NCBI GenBank assembly: GCA_903903715.1
Contig: CAIUZX010000420.1
Coordinates: forward strand, 1-5,477
Length of the DNA stretch: 5,477 bases
Source of the DNA: an uncultured Caulobacterales bacterium
Lineage (GTDB): Bacteria; Pseudomonadota; Alphaproteobacteria; Caulobacterales; Caulobacteraceae
Direction: 5' to 3'
The notes below the pieces were generated by a model. The model worked only from the letters and a program-made list of their open reading frames with translations, did no database searches and was not told where the DNA came from. Below, one piece after another: positions 1-5,477 of this stretch (positions are counted from its first letter, which is position 1; every line of letters starts with the position of its first letter). The position numbers and the translations under genes are program-made.

Positions 1-962
1 GCAAGATGCTGACCATCGTGGGCTACGGCCTCGCGGCGGTGTCGAAATTCCTGTTCCCCATCGCCCGCTCCGTCGAGATGGTGATGCTGGCCCGCTTCGC
101 CGACCGGATCGGCAAGGGCATTCGCGGCGCGCCGCGGGACGCCCTGATCGCCGACATGACCGAGCCCGGCCAGCGCGGGGCGGCGTTTGGCCTTCGCCAG
201 TCCATGGACACGGTCGGCGCCTGCCTTGGCCCCGCCGTCGCGATCGGACTGATGCTGGTGACGCACGGAAACGTGCGGCTGATCTTCGCCATCGCCGCCA
301 TCCCTGCCTTTGTCGCCGTCCTTGTCCTCGCCCTTGCGGTGAAGGAGCCGGAGCAGACCGCGCCGCCCTCACGGCCCCGCTCTCCCATCGTACTGGGGGA
401 ACTGAAAGCCCTCGGCGCCCCCTACTGGCGGATCACGGCCCTCTCCACGGCCTTTGCGCTGGCCCGCTTTTCGGAGGCGTTCCTCGTCCTGCGCGGACAG
501 TCGGACGGCCTGAGCCCCACCTTCGCCCCCGCCGTCATGATCGTGATGACCCTGGTCTACGCCCTCGTCGCCGCCCCGGCGGGCGCGCTCGCCGACAGGA
601 TGTCCGCGCGACGCCTGCTCAGCGCGGGGCTGATCACCCTGATCGCGGCGGACCTGATCCTGGGCCTCGGCCACGGGATCGTCGCGCTTTTCGTCGGCGC
701 GGCGCTGTGGGGCCTGCACATGGCGCTGACTCAGGGCCTGTTCGCCGCCCTCACCGCCGGGGCCGCGCCTGCCGCGCTGCGGGGTTCAGCCTTCGGGCTC
801 AGCAATCTGCTGGGCGGGGTCGCGACCCTGATCGCCAGCCTCGCTGCGGGCGGCCTCTGGTCCGCCTTCGGACCGCCCAGCGCCTTTCTTACGGCCGGCG
901 GCGTCTGCGCCCTGGTGCTGGCTGGCCTATGGCTGTTTGTCCCCAAAGCTCAGTTGACCTAA
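1..962 (+). CDS. MFS transporter, 5' end outside window (partial)
   Basis: This is a polytopic inner-membrane permease of the major facilitator superfamily; the substrate is not recognisable. About 318 residues are visible after the first in-frame ATG at position 6. The frame is open to the window edge, and MFS proteins usually have about 400 residues and 12 helices. That ATG is therefore probably internal, with roughly the first two helices lying upstream. Numbering from the ATG, residues 30-50 carry a conserved basic stretch (RFADRIGKGIRGAPRDALIAD pattern) typical of a cytoplasmic loop in one MFS subgroup. Hydrophobic segments follow at about 68-85 and 90-112. A hydrophilic central loop lies at about 113-138 (EPEQTAPPSRPRSP). 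The second half has six hydrophobic segments, between about 140 and 312. Residues 193-203 (GALADRMSARR) are the second-half copy of the MFS motif A. The gene ends in TAA at 960-962. Family assignment is firm; drug or metabolite efflux is only a possibility. Confidence 0.88.
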   Translation, partial: KMLTIVGYGLAAVSKFLFPIARSVEMVMLARFADRIGKGIRGAPRDALIADMTEPGQRGAAFGLRQSMDTVGACLGPAVAIGLMLVTHGNVRLIFAIAAIPAFVAVLVLALAVKEPEQTAPPSRPRSPIVLGELKALGAPYWRITALSTAFALARFSEAFLVLRGQSDGLSPTFAPAVMIVMTLVYALVAAPAGALADRMSARRLLSAGLITLIAADLILGLGHGIVALFVGAALWGLHMALTQGLFAALTAGAAPAALRGSAFGLSNLLGGVATLIASLAAGGLWSAFGPPSAFLTAGGVCALVLAGLWLFVPKAQLT

Positions 963-1004
963 GGGCGCCGCTTTACGAAGCCGCCAAGGCGCGCTCAACT
1001 GGGC
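948..1004 (+). repeat. Nested inverted repeats around the permease stop codon
   Basis: GCTCAGTTGA (948-957, inside the end of the permease gene) is complementary to TCAACTGGGC (995-1004) over 10 pairs with one G-U wobble. Inside that span, GGCG (964-967) plus GCTT (970-973) pair with AAGC (978-981) plus CGCC (982-985), leaving a two-base CC bulge and a TACG loop. The octamer CCAAAGCT also occurs twice, at 943-950 and 1004-1011. No T-run follows, so this is not a standard intrinsic terminator. It could be a transcript 3'-end or processing structure, or chance in GC-rich DNA. Confidence 0.4.
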
Positions 1005-1033
1005 CAAAGCTTACAGCACGGGACGACGCCGCC

Positions 1034-1837
1034 ATGACCGACCGCATATCCGTCACCCTCGAAGGAGGCGTCGCCGACGTCCGCCTGACCCGCGCCGACA
1101 AGATGAACGCGCTGGACGACGCCATGTTCCAGGCGCTGGTCGACACGGGCGAGACGCTCAAGACCATGCCGGGCCTGCGCGCCGTCGTTCTGTCCGGCGA
1201 AGGCCGCGGCTTCTGCGCCGGGCTCGACATGGGCAACTTCGCCAAGATGGCGTCGGGCGAGCGGCGGGGCGGCGACGGGCTGGTGGATGCGCCCCGCACC
1301 CCGGCCGGCGCCAACCGGGCGCAGCAGGCGGCCTATGTCTGGCGGGAAATCCCCGTGCCTGTGATCGCCGCTGTGCACGGGGTCGCCCTCGGCGGCGGCT
1401 TCCAGATCTCCCTCGGCGCCGACATGCGCTACGTCACCGCCGACGTGAAGATGTCGATCCTCGAGATCAAGTGGGGCCTGATTCCCGACATGGCGGGCAT
1501 GGTCCTGCTGCGCGGTCTGGTGCGGGATGATCTCGCGCGAGAGCTGACCTATTCGGGCCGCGTGCTGAACGGCGAGGAGGCCGTGCGCGTTGGCATCGCC
1601 ACCCGCGTCTGCGAAGATCCGAGAGCCGAGGCGCTGGCCTTCGCCCGCGAGATCGCAGGCCGCAACCCCGACGCCATCCGCGCCGCCAAGCGCCTGTTCG
1701 CCCTCGTCGCCGACGCTTCGCCCAAGGAGATCCTGATGGCCGAGTCGGTGGAACAGGGCGCGCTGATCGGCTCCCCCAATCAGCGGGAAGCGGTTATGGC
1801 GAGCCTTGAGAAACGCGCGGGCGTATTCGCCGACTAG
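1034..1837 (+). CDS. Crotonase / enoyl-CoA hydratase family protein
   Basis: A complete 267-residue cytoplasmic enzyme of the crotonase superfamily, which acts on acyl-CoA thioesters, typically in fatty-acid or related acyl-CoA breakdown. The length is normal for the family. Residues 18-27 (LTRADKMNAL) are the usual N-terminal CoA-binding strand and turn. Residues 59-66 (GFCAGLDM) and 115-122 (HGVALGGG) form the oxyanion-hole segments. Residues 143-156 (LEIKWGLIPDMAGM) hold the second catalytic segment. The first catalytic glutamate of classical hydratases (rat Glu144) is replaced by Gln124, while the second (rat Glu164) is kept as Glu144; Asp152 lies eight residues further on. Hydration is therefore not assured, and isomerase or another crotonase activity is possible. 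The start at 1034 fits the family N-terminus, and no in-frame alternative lies nearby; the upstream Shine-Dalgarno match is poor. The open frame extends upstream across the permease, but that part is a shadow. The gene may be co-transcribed with the permease 71 bases upstream. Confidence 0.92.
   Translation: MTDRISVTLEGGVADVRLTRADKMNALDDAMFQALVDTGETLKTMPGLRAVVLSGEGRGFCAGLDMGNFAKMASGERRGGDGLVDAPRTPAGANRAQQAAYVWREIPVPVIAAVHGVALGGGFQISLGADMRYVTADVKMSILEIKWGLIPDMAGMVLLRGLVRDDLARELTYSGRVLNGEEAVRVGIATRVCEDPRAEALAFAREIAGRNPDAIRAAKRLFALVADASPKEILMAESVEQGALIGSPNQREAVMASLEKRAGVFAD
1834..1837. other. Shared CTAG: overlapping stop codons of convergent genes
   Basis: The palindrome CTAG supplies TAG (1835-1837) to the crotonase gene on the plus strand and TAG (1836-1834) to cysNC on the minus strand. 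The two coding regions overlap by four bases tail to tail. There is no intergenic space and no visible terminator on either side of the junction. Confidence 0.95.
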
Positions 1838-3750
1838 ATCCCGTCGCCGTCGAGACCTGGCAGGCCGCGCTGCTCGATCAGGCGGACGATCTGCGCCGCC
1901 GCATCGTCGGGGCTGGTCGTCGTCGTGTCGATATAGACCTCCGGCGACAGGGGCGGCTCATAGGGGCTGTCGATGCCGGTGAAGTTCTTCAGCTCCCCCG
2001 CCCTTGCCTTGCGGTAGAGCCCCTTGGGGTCCCGCGCCTCCGCCACCGCCAGCGGCGCGTCGACATGCACCTCGATGAACTCGTCGGCGGGCATCAAGCT
2101 GCGGGCGAGATCGCGGTCGGCGCGGAAGGGGGAGATGAAGGCGACCAGCACGATCAGCCCCGCATCGGCCATCAGCCGCGCCACCTCCGCCACCCGGCGG
2201 ATGTTCTCCACCCGGTCCGCCTCGGTGAAGCCGAGGTCCTTGTTGAGCCCGTGGCGGACATTGTCCCCGTCAAGGATGTAGGTGTGACGGCCGGTCGCCT
2301 GAAGCTGCAGCTCGATCCGGTTGGCCAGGGTCGACTTGCCCGCCCCTGACAGCCCCGTCAGCCACAGCACCGCAGGCCGCTGGCCCTTCATGCGGGCCCG
2401 GGCGGAGCGGTCGACGCTCTGCGCCTGCCAGTGGATGTTATCCGCCCGACGAACCGCTTGCCGCAGCATCCCCGCCGCCGCGGTCGCGTTGCTCAGCCGG
2501 TCGATCAGGATGAAACCGCCGGTGTCCCGGGCCTCGTCGTAAGGATCGAACGGCGCGGCCTGATCGAGGCGCAGGGTCACTTCCCCGACTCCATTCAGCG
2601 CCAGCGTCTCCGCCGCCACGGGCTGGAGGGTGTTCACATCGATCCGGTGGTGCAGGTCGGTCACCTTCGCCGCCACGGTGCGGGCGCCGAGCTTGAGGAG
2701 ATAGTCGCGGTTCAGCGCGAGCGGCGCATCGTCCATCCACACCAGCGTCGCGGTCACAGTGTCGGCGATCTGCGGCGGGGCGTCCGCGGCGGCGATCACG
2801 TCCCCGCGGCTTGCATCCACCTCGTCCGCGAAGGTCAGCACCACCGACTGGCCGGCGACGGCGAGGGGCAGATCTCCGTCATAGGTGACGATGCGCGCGA
2901 CCGTCGTGGTGCGCCCCGAAGGGCAGACCCGCACCGTGTCGCCCGGCTGAACATGGCCCGAGGTGATGAGGCCGGACACGCCGCGGAACTCCGGATCCGG
3001 CCGCACGGCCCCCTGCACCGACATGCGCAAGGGCGCCTTCAAGGACGCCTCCGTCAGGGGGACGGTTTCGAGATATTGGATCAGGGTCGGACCGTCGTAC
3101 CAGTCCGTCGAGGTGCTTCTCGCCGCAACATTGACCCCGTCCGGCGCGCAGACGGGGATCGCCTGGATCTCCGTAAAGCCGAGCGGCGCTGCGAAGGCGC
3201 GGTAGTCGGCGACGATGGCGTCGAACACGGCCTGATCATAGCCGACCAGATCCATCTTGTTCACCGCCAGAACGACCTTGCGGATCCCCATCAGGGAGAC
3301 AAGGAAACTGTGCCGCCGCGTCTGGGTCAGCACGCCCTTCCTCGCATCGATCAGGATCACGGCGACCTCTGCGGTGGAGGCGCCGGTGGCCATGTTGCGG
3401 GTGTACTGCTCGTGGCCCGGGGTGTCGGCGACGATGAACTTGCGCTTGTCTGTCGCGAAGTAGCGGTAGGCGACATCGATGGTGATGCCCTGCTCCCGCT
3501 CGGCGGCGAGGCCGTCGACCAGGAGCGAGAAGTCGAGACGCCCGGCGGCGGAGCCGCTGCGCAGGCTGTCCCGCTCCAGCCGCTCCAGTTCATCCTGCGG
3601 CGGCGCGCCGGCGTCGTAGAGCAGCCGCCCGATCAGGGTCGACTTGCCGTCGTCCACCGAGCCGCAGGTGATGAAGCGGAGCAGGTCCCTCTGCGGGGAC
3701 AAAGCCTCGCCGCCGACCTGACCTTTTCCGTGCAAACCGCCGTCGGCCAT
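1834..3750 (-). CDS. cysNC: Bifunctional sulfate adenylyltransferase subunit 1 / adenylylsulfate kinase (CysN-CysC fusion)
   Basis: A 638-residue cytoplasmic fusion protein. The N-terminal part is the GTPase subunit of ATP sulfurylase, which couples GTP hydrolysis to APS formation by CysD. Visible motifs are the P-loop GSVDDGKST (30-38), switch I region EREQGITID (84-92), DTPGHEQYTRNM (109-120) and NKMD (164-167), followed by elongation-factor-like beta-barrel domains to about residue 425. After a linker (RRADNIHWQ, 434-442) comes an APS kinase domain that makes PAPS. It has P-loop GLSGAGKST (466-474), DGDNVRHGL (494-502), FISPFRADRD (538-547), DPKGLYRKA (574-582) and the FTGIDSPYEPP segment (590-600). 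Both P-loops are intact, so both activities are expected. The architecture matches the CysNC/NodQ type common in alphaproteobacteria. The ATG shares one base with the cysD stop (TGATG); a GGGAAGG stretch about 10 bases upstream, inside cysD, can serve as ribosome binding site. The gene ends at a TAG that overlaps the crotonase stop on the other strand. Confidence 0.97.
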   Translation of the reverse strand: MADGGLHGKGQVGGEALSPQRDLLRFITCGSVDDGKSTLIGRLLYDAGAPPQDELERLERDSLRSGSAAGRLDFSLLVDGLAAEREQGITIDVAYRYFATDKRKFIVADTPGHEQYTRNMATGASTAEVAVILIDARKGVLTQTRRHSFLVSLMGIRKVVLAVNKMDLVGYDQAVFDAIVADYRAFAAPLGFTEIQAIPVCAPDGVNVAARSTSTDWYDGPTLIQYLETVPLTEASLKAPLRMSVQGAVRPDPEFRGVSGLITSGHVQPGDTVRVCPSGRTTTVARIVTYDGDLPLAVAGQSVVLTFADEVDASRGDVIAAADAPPQIADTVTATLVWMDDAPLALNRDYLLKLGARTVAAKVTDLHHRIDVNTLQPVAAETLALNGVGEVTLRLDQAAPFDPYDEARDTGGFILIDRLSNATAAAGMLRQAVRRADNIHWQAQSVDRSARARMKGQRPAVLWLTGLSGAGKSTLANRIELQLQATGRHTYILDGDNVRHGLNKDLGFTEADRVENIRRVAEVARLMADAGLIVLVAFISPFRADRDLARSLMPADEFIEVHVDAPLAVAEARDPKGLYRKARAGELKNFTGIDSPYEPPLSPEVYIDTTTTSPDDAAAQIVRLIEQRGLPGLDGDGI

Positions 3751-3752
3751 CA
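3748..3752 (-). other. TGATG stop-start overlap joining cysD and cysNC
   Basis: On the minus strand the cysD stop TGA (3752-3750) and the cysNC start ATG (3750-3748) share the A. This arrangement is typical of translational coupling and suits two subunits of one heteromeric enzyme that are needed in balanced amounts. It also decides the cysNC start codon. Confidence 0.93.
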
Positions 3753-4721
3753 GAAATAGCCTTCCCGCTTCTTCTTTTCCATGGAGGCGGACTGGTCCCG
3801 ATCGATCACCCGCCCCTGGCGTTCAGACATGCGCGAGGTCGTCATCTCCGCGATCACCTCGTCCAGCGTGCTTGCGTCACTGAGGATCGCGCCAGTCAGC
3901 GGATAGCAACCGAGGGTGCGGAAGCGCACCTTCTGCAGGGTCGGCGTCTCGCCGGGCGCAAGCGGCATGCGGTCGTCGTCGACCATGATCAGCGTGCCGT
4001 CCCGCTCCACGACCGGCCGCTCCGCCGCGAAATAGAGGTCCGGCAGCGGGATGTTCTCGAGCTGGATGTATTGCCAGACATCGAGCTCGGTCCAGTTCGA
4101 CAGGGGGAACACCCGCAGGGACTCTCCCCGCCGGTGACGCGTGTTGTAGAGGCGCCAGAGCTCCGGCCGCTGGGCCTTGGGCTCCCAGGCGTGGGCGGCG
4201 TTGCGGAAGGAGATGATGCGCTCCTTGGCCCGGCTCGCCTCCTCGTCCCGCCGCGCGCCGCCGAAGGCTGCGTCAAAGCCTTGGAGATCGAGCGCCTGCT
4301 TCAGCGCCTGGGTCTTCATGATGTCGGTATGGGTGGCCGAGCCGTGGGTGAAGGGGCCGACGCCCGCCGCCAGTCCGTCTGGATTGGTGTGCACGAGGAG
4401 CTTCAGACCCAGCTCCTTGGTGTAGGAATCACGGAAGCGGATCATCTCCCGGAACTTCCAGGTCGTGTCGATGTGCAGCAGCGGGAACGGCAGGGGCGCG
4501 GGGTAGAAGGCCTTGATGGCGACGCGCAGAAGGGCCTGGCTGTCCTTGCCGATGGAGTACATCAGCACCGGCCGCTCGCACTCGGCCACCGTCTCGCGGA
4601 AGATATGGATCGCTTCGGCTTCCAGGCGCTGCAGATGGGTCAGCCGCGCCGCGTTCAGAGCCGTCTCGTCACCTAAGGCCAAATCAGGCTCCGCAATCCT
4701 CGTGTCGACCCGCAAGGTCAC
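3750..4721 (-). CDS. cysD: Sulfate adenylyltransferase subunit 2 (ATP sulfurylase, CysD)
   Basis: A 323-residue cytoplasmic catalytic subunit of ATP sulfurylase, which adenylylates sulfate with ATP to give APS and pyrophosphate in complex with the CysN GTPase. It belongs to the PP-loop ATP pyrophosphatase family. The PP-loop is SIGKDS at 56-61, followed by the conserved FPLLHIDTTWKFREM (79-93), HGSATHTDIMKT (126-137), FGGARRDEEASRAKERIISFR (153-173), FPLSNWTELDVWQYI (205-219) and RFRTLGCYPLTGA (266-278). It ends in EKKKREGYF, the usual CysD tail. The length is slightly above that of E. coli CysD (about 302), with the extra residues at the N-terminus. Translation starts at a GTG (4721-4719); no in-frame ATG precedes residue 54, and a strong Shine-Dalgarno sequence stands five bases upstream. 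The residues just after the PP-loop (QALLRVA) differ from the common SSVLLHLA-type sequence, but nothing essential looks missing. Confidence 0.97.
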   Translation of the reverse strand: MTLRVDTRIAEPDLALGDETALNAARLTHLQRLEAEAIHIFRETVAECERPVLMYSIGKDSQALLRVAIKAFYPAPLPFPLLHIDTTWKFREMIRFRDSYTKELGLKLLVHTNPDGLAAGVGPFTHGSATHTDIMKTQALKQALDLQGFDAAFGGARRDEEASRAKERIISFRNAAHAWEPKAQRPELWRLYNTRHRRGESLRVFPLSNWTELDVWQYIQLENIPLPDLYFAAERPVVERDGTLIMVDDDRMPLAPGETPTLQKVRFRTLGCYPLTGAILSDASTLDEVIAEMTTSRMSERQGRVIDRDQSASMEKKKREGYF

Positions 4722-4726
4722 GTGTC

Positions 4727-4733
4727 CCTCCTT
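4727..4733 (-). promoter_or_regulatory. Ribosome binding site of cysD
   Basis: The minus strand reads AAGGAGG, a full match to the anti-Shine-Dalgarno core, followed by five bases (GACAC) and then GTG. It fixes the GTG at 4721-4719 as the cysD start and suggests efficient initiation despite the non-ATG codon. Confidence 0.85.
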
Positions 4734-4750
4734 AGCCTGACAAACCGCGG

Positions 4751-4777
4751 CGCGCGAGGCGCAACGCCGGTCGCGCG
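4751..4777 (-). repeat. GC-rich hairpin between cysQ and cysD
   Basis: On the minus strand CGCGCGA and GGCG pair with CGCC and TCGCGCG around a TTG loop, giving 11 G-C-rich pairs interrupted by one two-base CC bulge. It lies 54 bases after the cysQ stop and 29 bases before the cysD GTG. The nearest T-run (TTT, 4744-4742) starts six bases after the stem and is short, so it is at best a weak terminator for cysQ. It could instead be a 5'-leader or processing structure for cysDNC. I see no convincing sigma-70 promoter or known sulfur riboswitch in this 110-base gap. Confidence 0.5.
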
Positions 4778-4831
4778 AGGTCTATGCCCGCTCAGGCGAC
4801 GGATTTCGCACAGAAAGTTCTGGCGAGGGGT

Positions 4832-5477
4832 TTAGGAAATCTGTCCACCCCCGGCGTCGAAGAAGGGCCGCAGCGGCGGCGCGTCGAAGGTGGCGGTCGC
4901 CACGAACCCCGGATTGAAGAAACCCGGCTTGCCGTACCTGAACACCGCGCCGTCGAGATCGAACACCCGTCCCCCCGCTGCGCGCAGCACGGCGTCACCC
5001 GCAGCTGTGTCCCACTCCATGGTCGGCGAGGGTCTGGGATAGAGATCCGCCTCCCCCGCCGCCAGCAGCGCGAACTTGAGCGACGAGCCGATGCTGGTCC
5101 GCGCCCTCGCGCCGACGGCCTGGAGATAGGCTTCCGTCGCCGGAACGTCGTGGGACTTGGACGCGACGACGCAGAGCGCTTCGCCATGCGTGCGTACCCG
5201 GATCGCCCGGCGCTCAAACCCCAGCGTCGCTCCTGGCGCAACATCGGCAGTCCAGCAGGTCTTCCGCGAAACATCGCCGACAAACAACCTTGAAAGCGCC
5301 GGCGCATAGACAACGCCGAGGGTGGGCGCGCCGTGCTCGATCAGGCCGATATTGACGGTGAAGTCGGTCCCCTTGCGGATGAATTCCTTAGTGCCGTCGA
5401 GGGGATCGACCAGAAAGAAGGCGTCGCCCACGTCCGGCGTCCGGCCGGCGGCGACCTCTTCCTCGGCCACCACCGGA
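4832..5477 (-). CDS. cysQ: 3'(2'),5'-bisphosphate nucleotidase CysQ, 5' end outside window (partial)
   Basis: A Mg-dependent phosphatase of the inositol monophosphatase superfamily, CysQ type. It hydrolyses 3'-phosphoadenosine 5'-phosphate (PAP), left over from PAPS use, to AMP. Numbering from the GTG codon at 5473-5471, the metal-site motifs are all present: VAEEE (2-6), DPLDGTKEF (23-31) and WDTAAGD (154-160). The stretch FTVNIGLIEHG followed by LGVVYAP (38-58) and GSSLKFALLAAGEADLY (129-145) closely follow CysQ rather than other family members. The open frame runs to the window edge, and the visible start (PVVAEE) is an internal conserved segment, so roughly 50-70 N-terminal residues lie outside. 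The GTG is therefore not the true start. The gene stops at TAA (4834-4832), has the same orientation as cysDNC and precedes it by 110 bases, which supports a role in sulfate activation. Confidence 0.93.
   Translation of the reverse strand, partial: PVVAEEEVAAGRTPDVGDAFFLVDPLDGTKEFIRKGTDFTVNIGLIEHGAPTLGVVYAPALSRLFVGDVSRKTCWTADVAPGATLGFERRAIRVRTHGEALCVVASKSHDVPATEAYLQAVGARARTSIGSSLKFALLAAGEADLYPRPSPTMEWDTAAGDAVLRAAGGRVFDLDGAVFRYGKPGFFNPGFVATATFDAPPLRPFFDAGGGQIS

Noticed and set aside
6..8. ATG at 6 as the true start of the permease
   Set aside because: Starting there would leave the protein about two helices short of the MFS plan, and the frame stays open to the window edge.
954..982. TTGACC at 954-959 as a -35 box for the crotonase gene
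   Set aside because: No acceptable -10 hexamer is found 16-18 bases downstream, and the motif lies at the end of the permease coding region.
707..1033. An N-terminal extension of the crotonase to an upstream ATG at 707
   Set aside because: It would overlap the permease by 256 bases, its translation is arginine-rich and domain-free, and the family N-terminus begins at 1034.
2431..3759. A 442-codon open frame on the plus strand opposite cysNC
   Set aside because: It is antisense to a gene with unmistakable GTPase and APS kinase motifs. Its protein is rich in Arg, Gly, His and Asp without any recognisable domain, as expected for a mirror frame in GC-rich DNA.
4780..4790. CATAGA on the minus strand as a -10 box for cysD
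   Set aside because: It matches the consensus at only three positions, and no -35 hexamer stands at the right distance.
4784..5293. A 169-codon plus-strand open frame and a 173-codon minus-strand frame over cysQ
   Set aside because: Both overlap the conserved cysQ frame and show only low-complexity Arg/Pro/Ser-rich translations.

Overview
The window is a GC-rich, densely coding stretch from a bacterial chromosome, most likely an alphaproteobacterium. The reasons are the high G+C in third codon positions, the fused CysN-CysC protein, and the CysD C-terminus ending in an EKKKREGYF-type tail. Caulobacterales or a relative would fit, but the genus cannot be fixed from this sequence. Five genes are present; the first and last are cut by the window edges.

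Left part, plus strand (1-1837): the C-terminal three quarters of a major facilitator superfamily (MFS) permease is followed, after a 71-base gap, by a complete 267-residue crotonase/enoyl-CoA hydratase family protein. The gap and the end of the permease gene contain inverted repeats that could fold into a nested stem-loop. Nothing in the sequence ties the transporter's substrate to the crotonase.

Right part, minus strand (1834-5477, read right to left): a sulfate activation cluster in the order cysQ (5'-truncated by the window edge), cysD, cysNC. CysD and the CysN part make adenosine 5'-phosphosulfate (APS) from sulfate and ATP, driven by GTP hydrolysis. The fused CysC domain phosphorylates APS to PAPS. 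CysQ removes the 3'-phosphate from PAP, the by-product of PAPS use. cysD and cysNC overlap by one base (TGATG) and are almost certainly translationally coupled. cysQ lies 110 bases upstream of cysD, and that gap contains a strong GC-rich hairpin and a near-perfect Shine-Dalgarno sequence for a GTG start of cysD.

The two gene groups converge. The crotonase and cysNC stop codons share one palindromic CTAG, so there is no intergenic space for a terminator. I see no RNA genes, CRISPR array, insertion sequence or phage feature, and no clear new system. The most useful leads are the altered active-site pattern of the crotonase, the structured gaps, and the question of whether the PAPS made here feeds reduction or sulfation.
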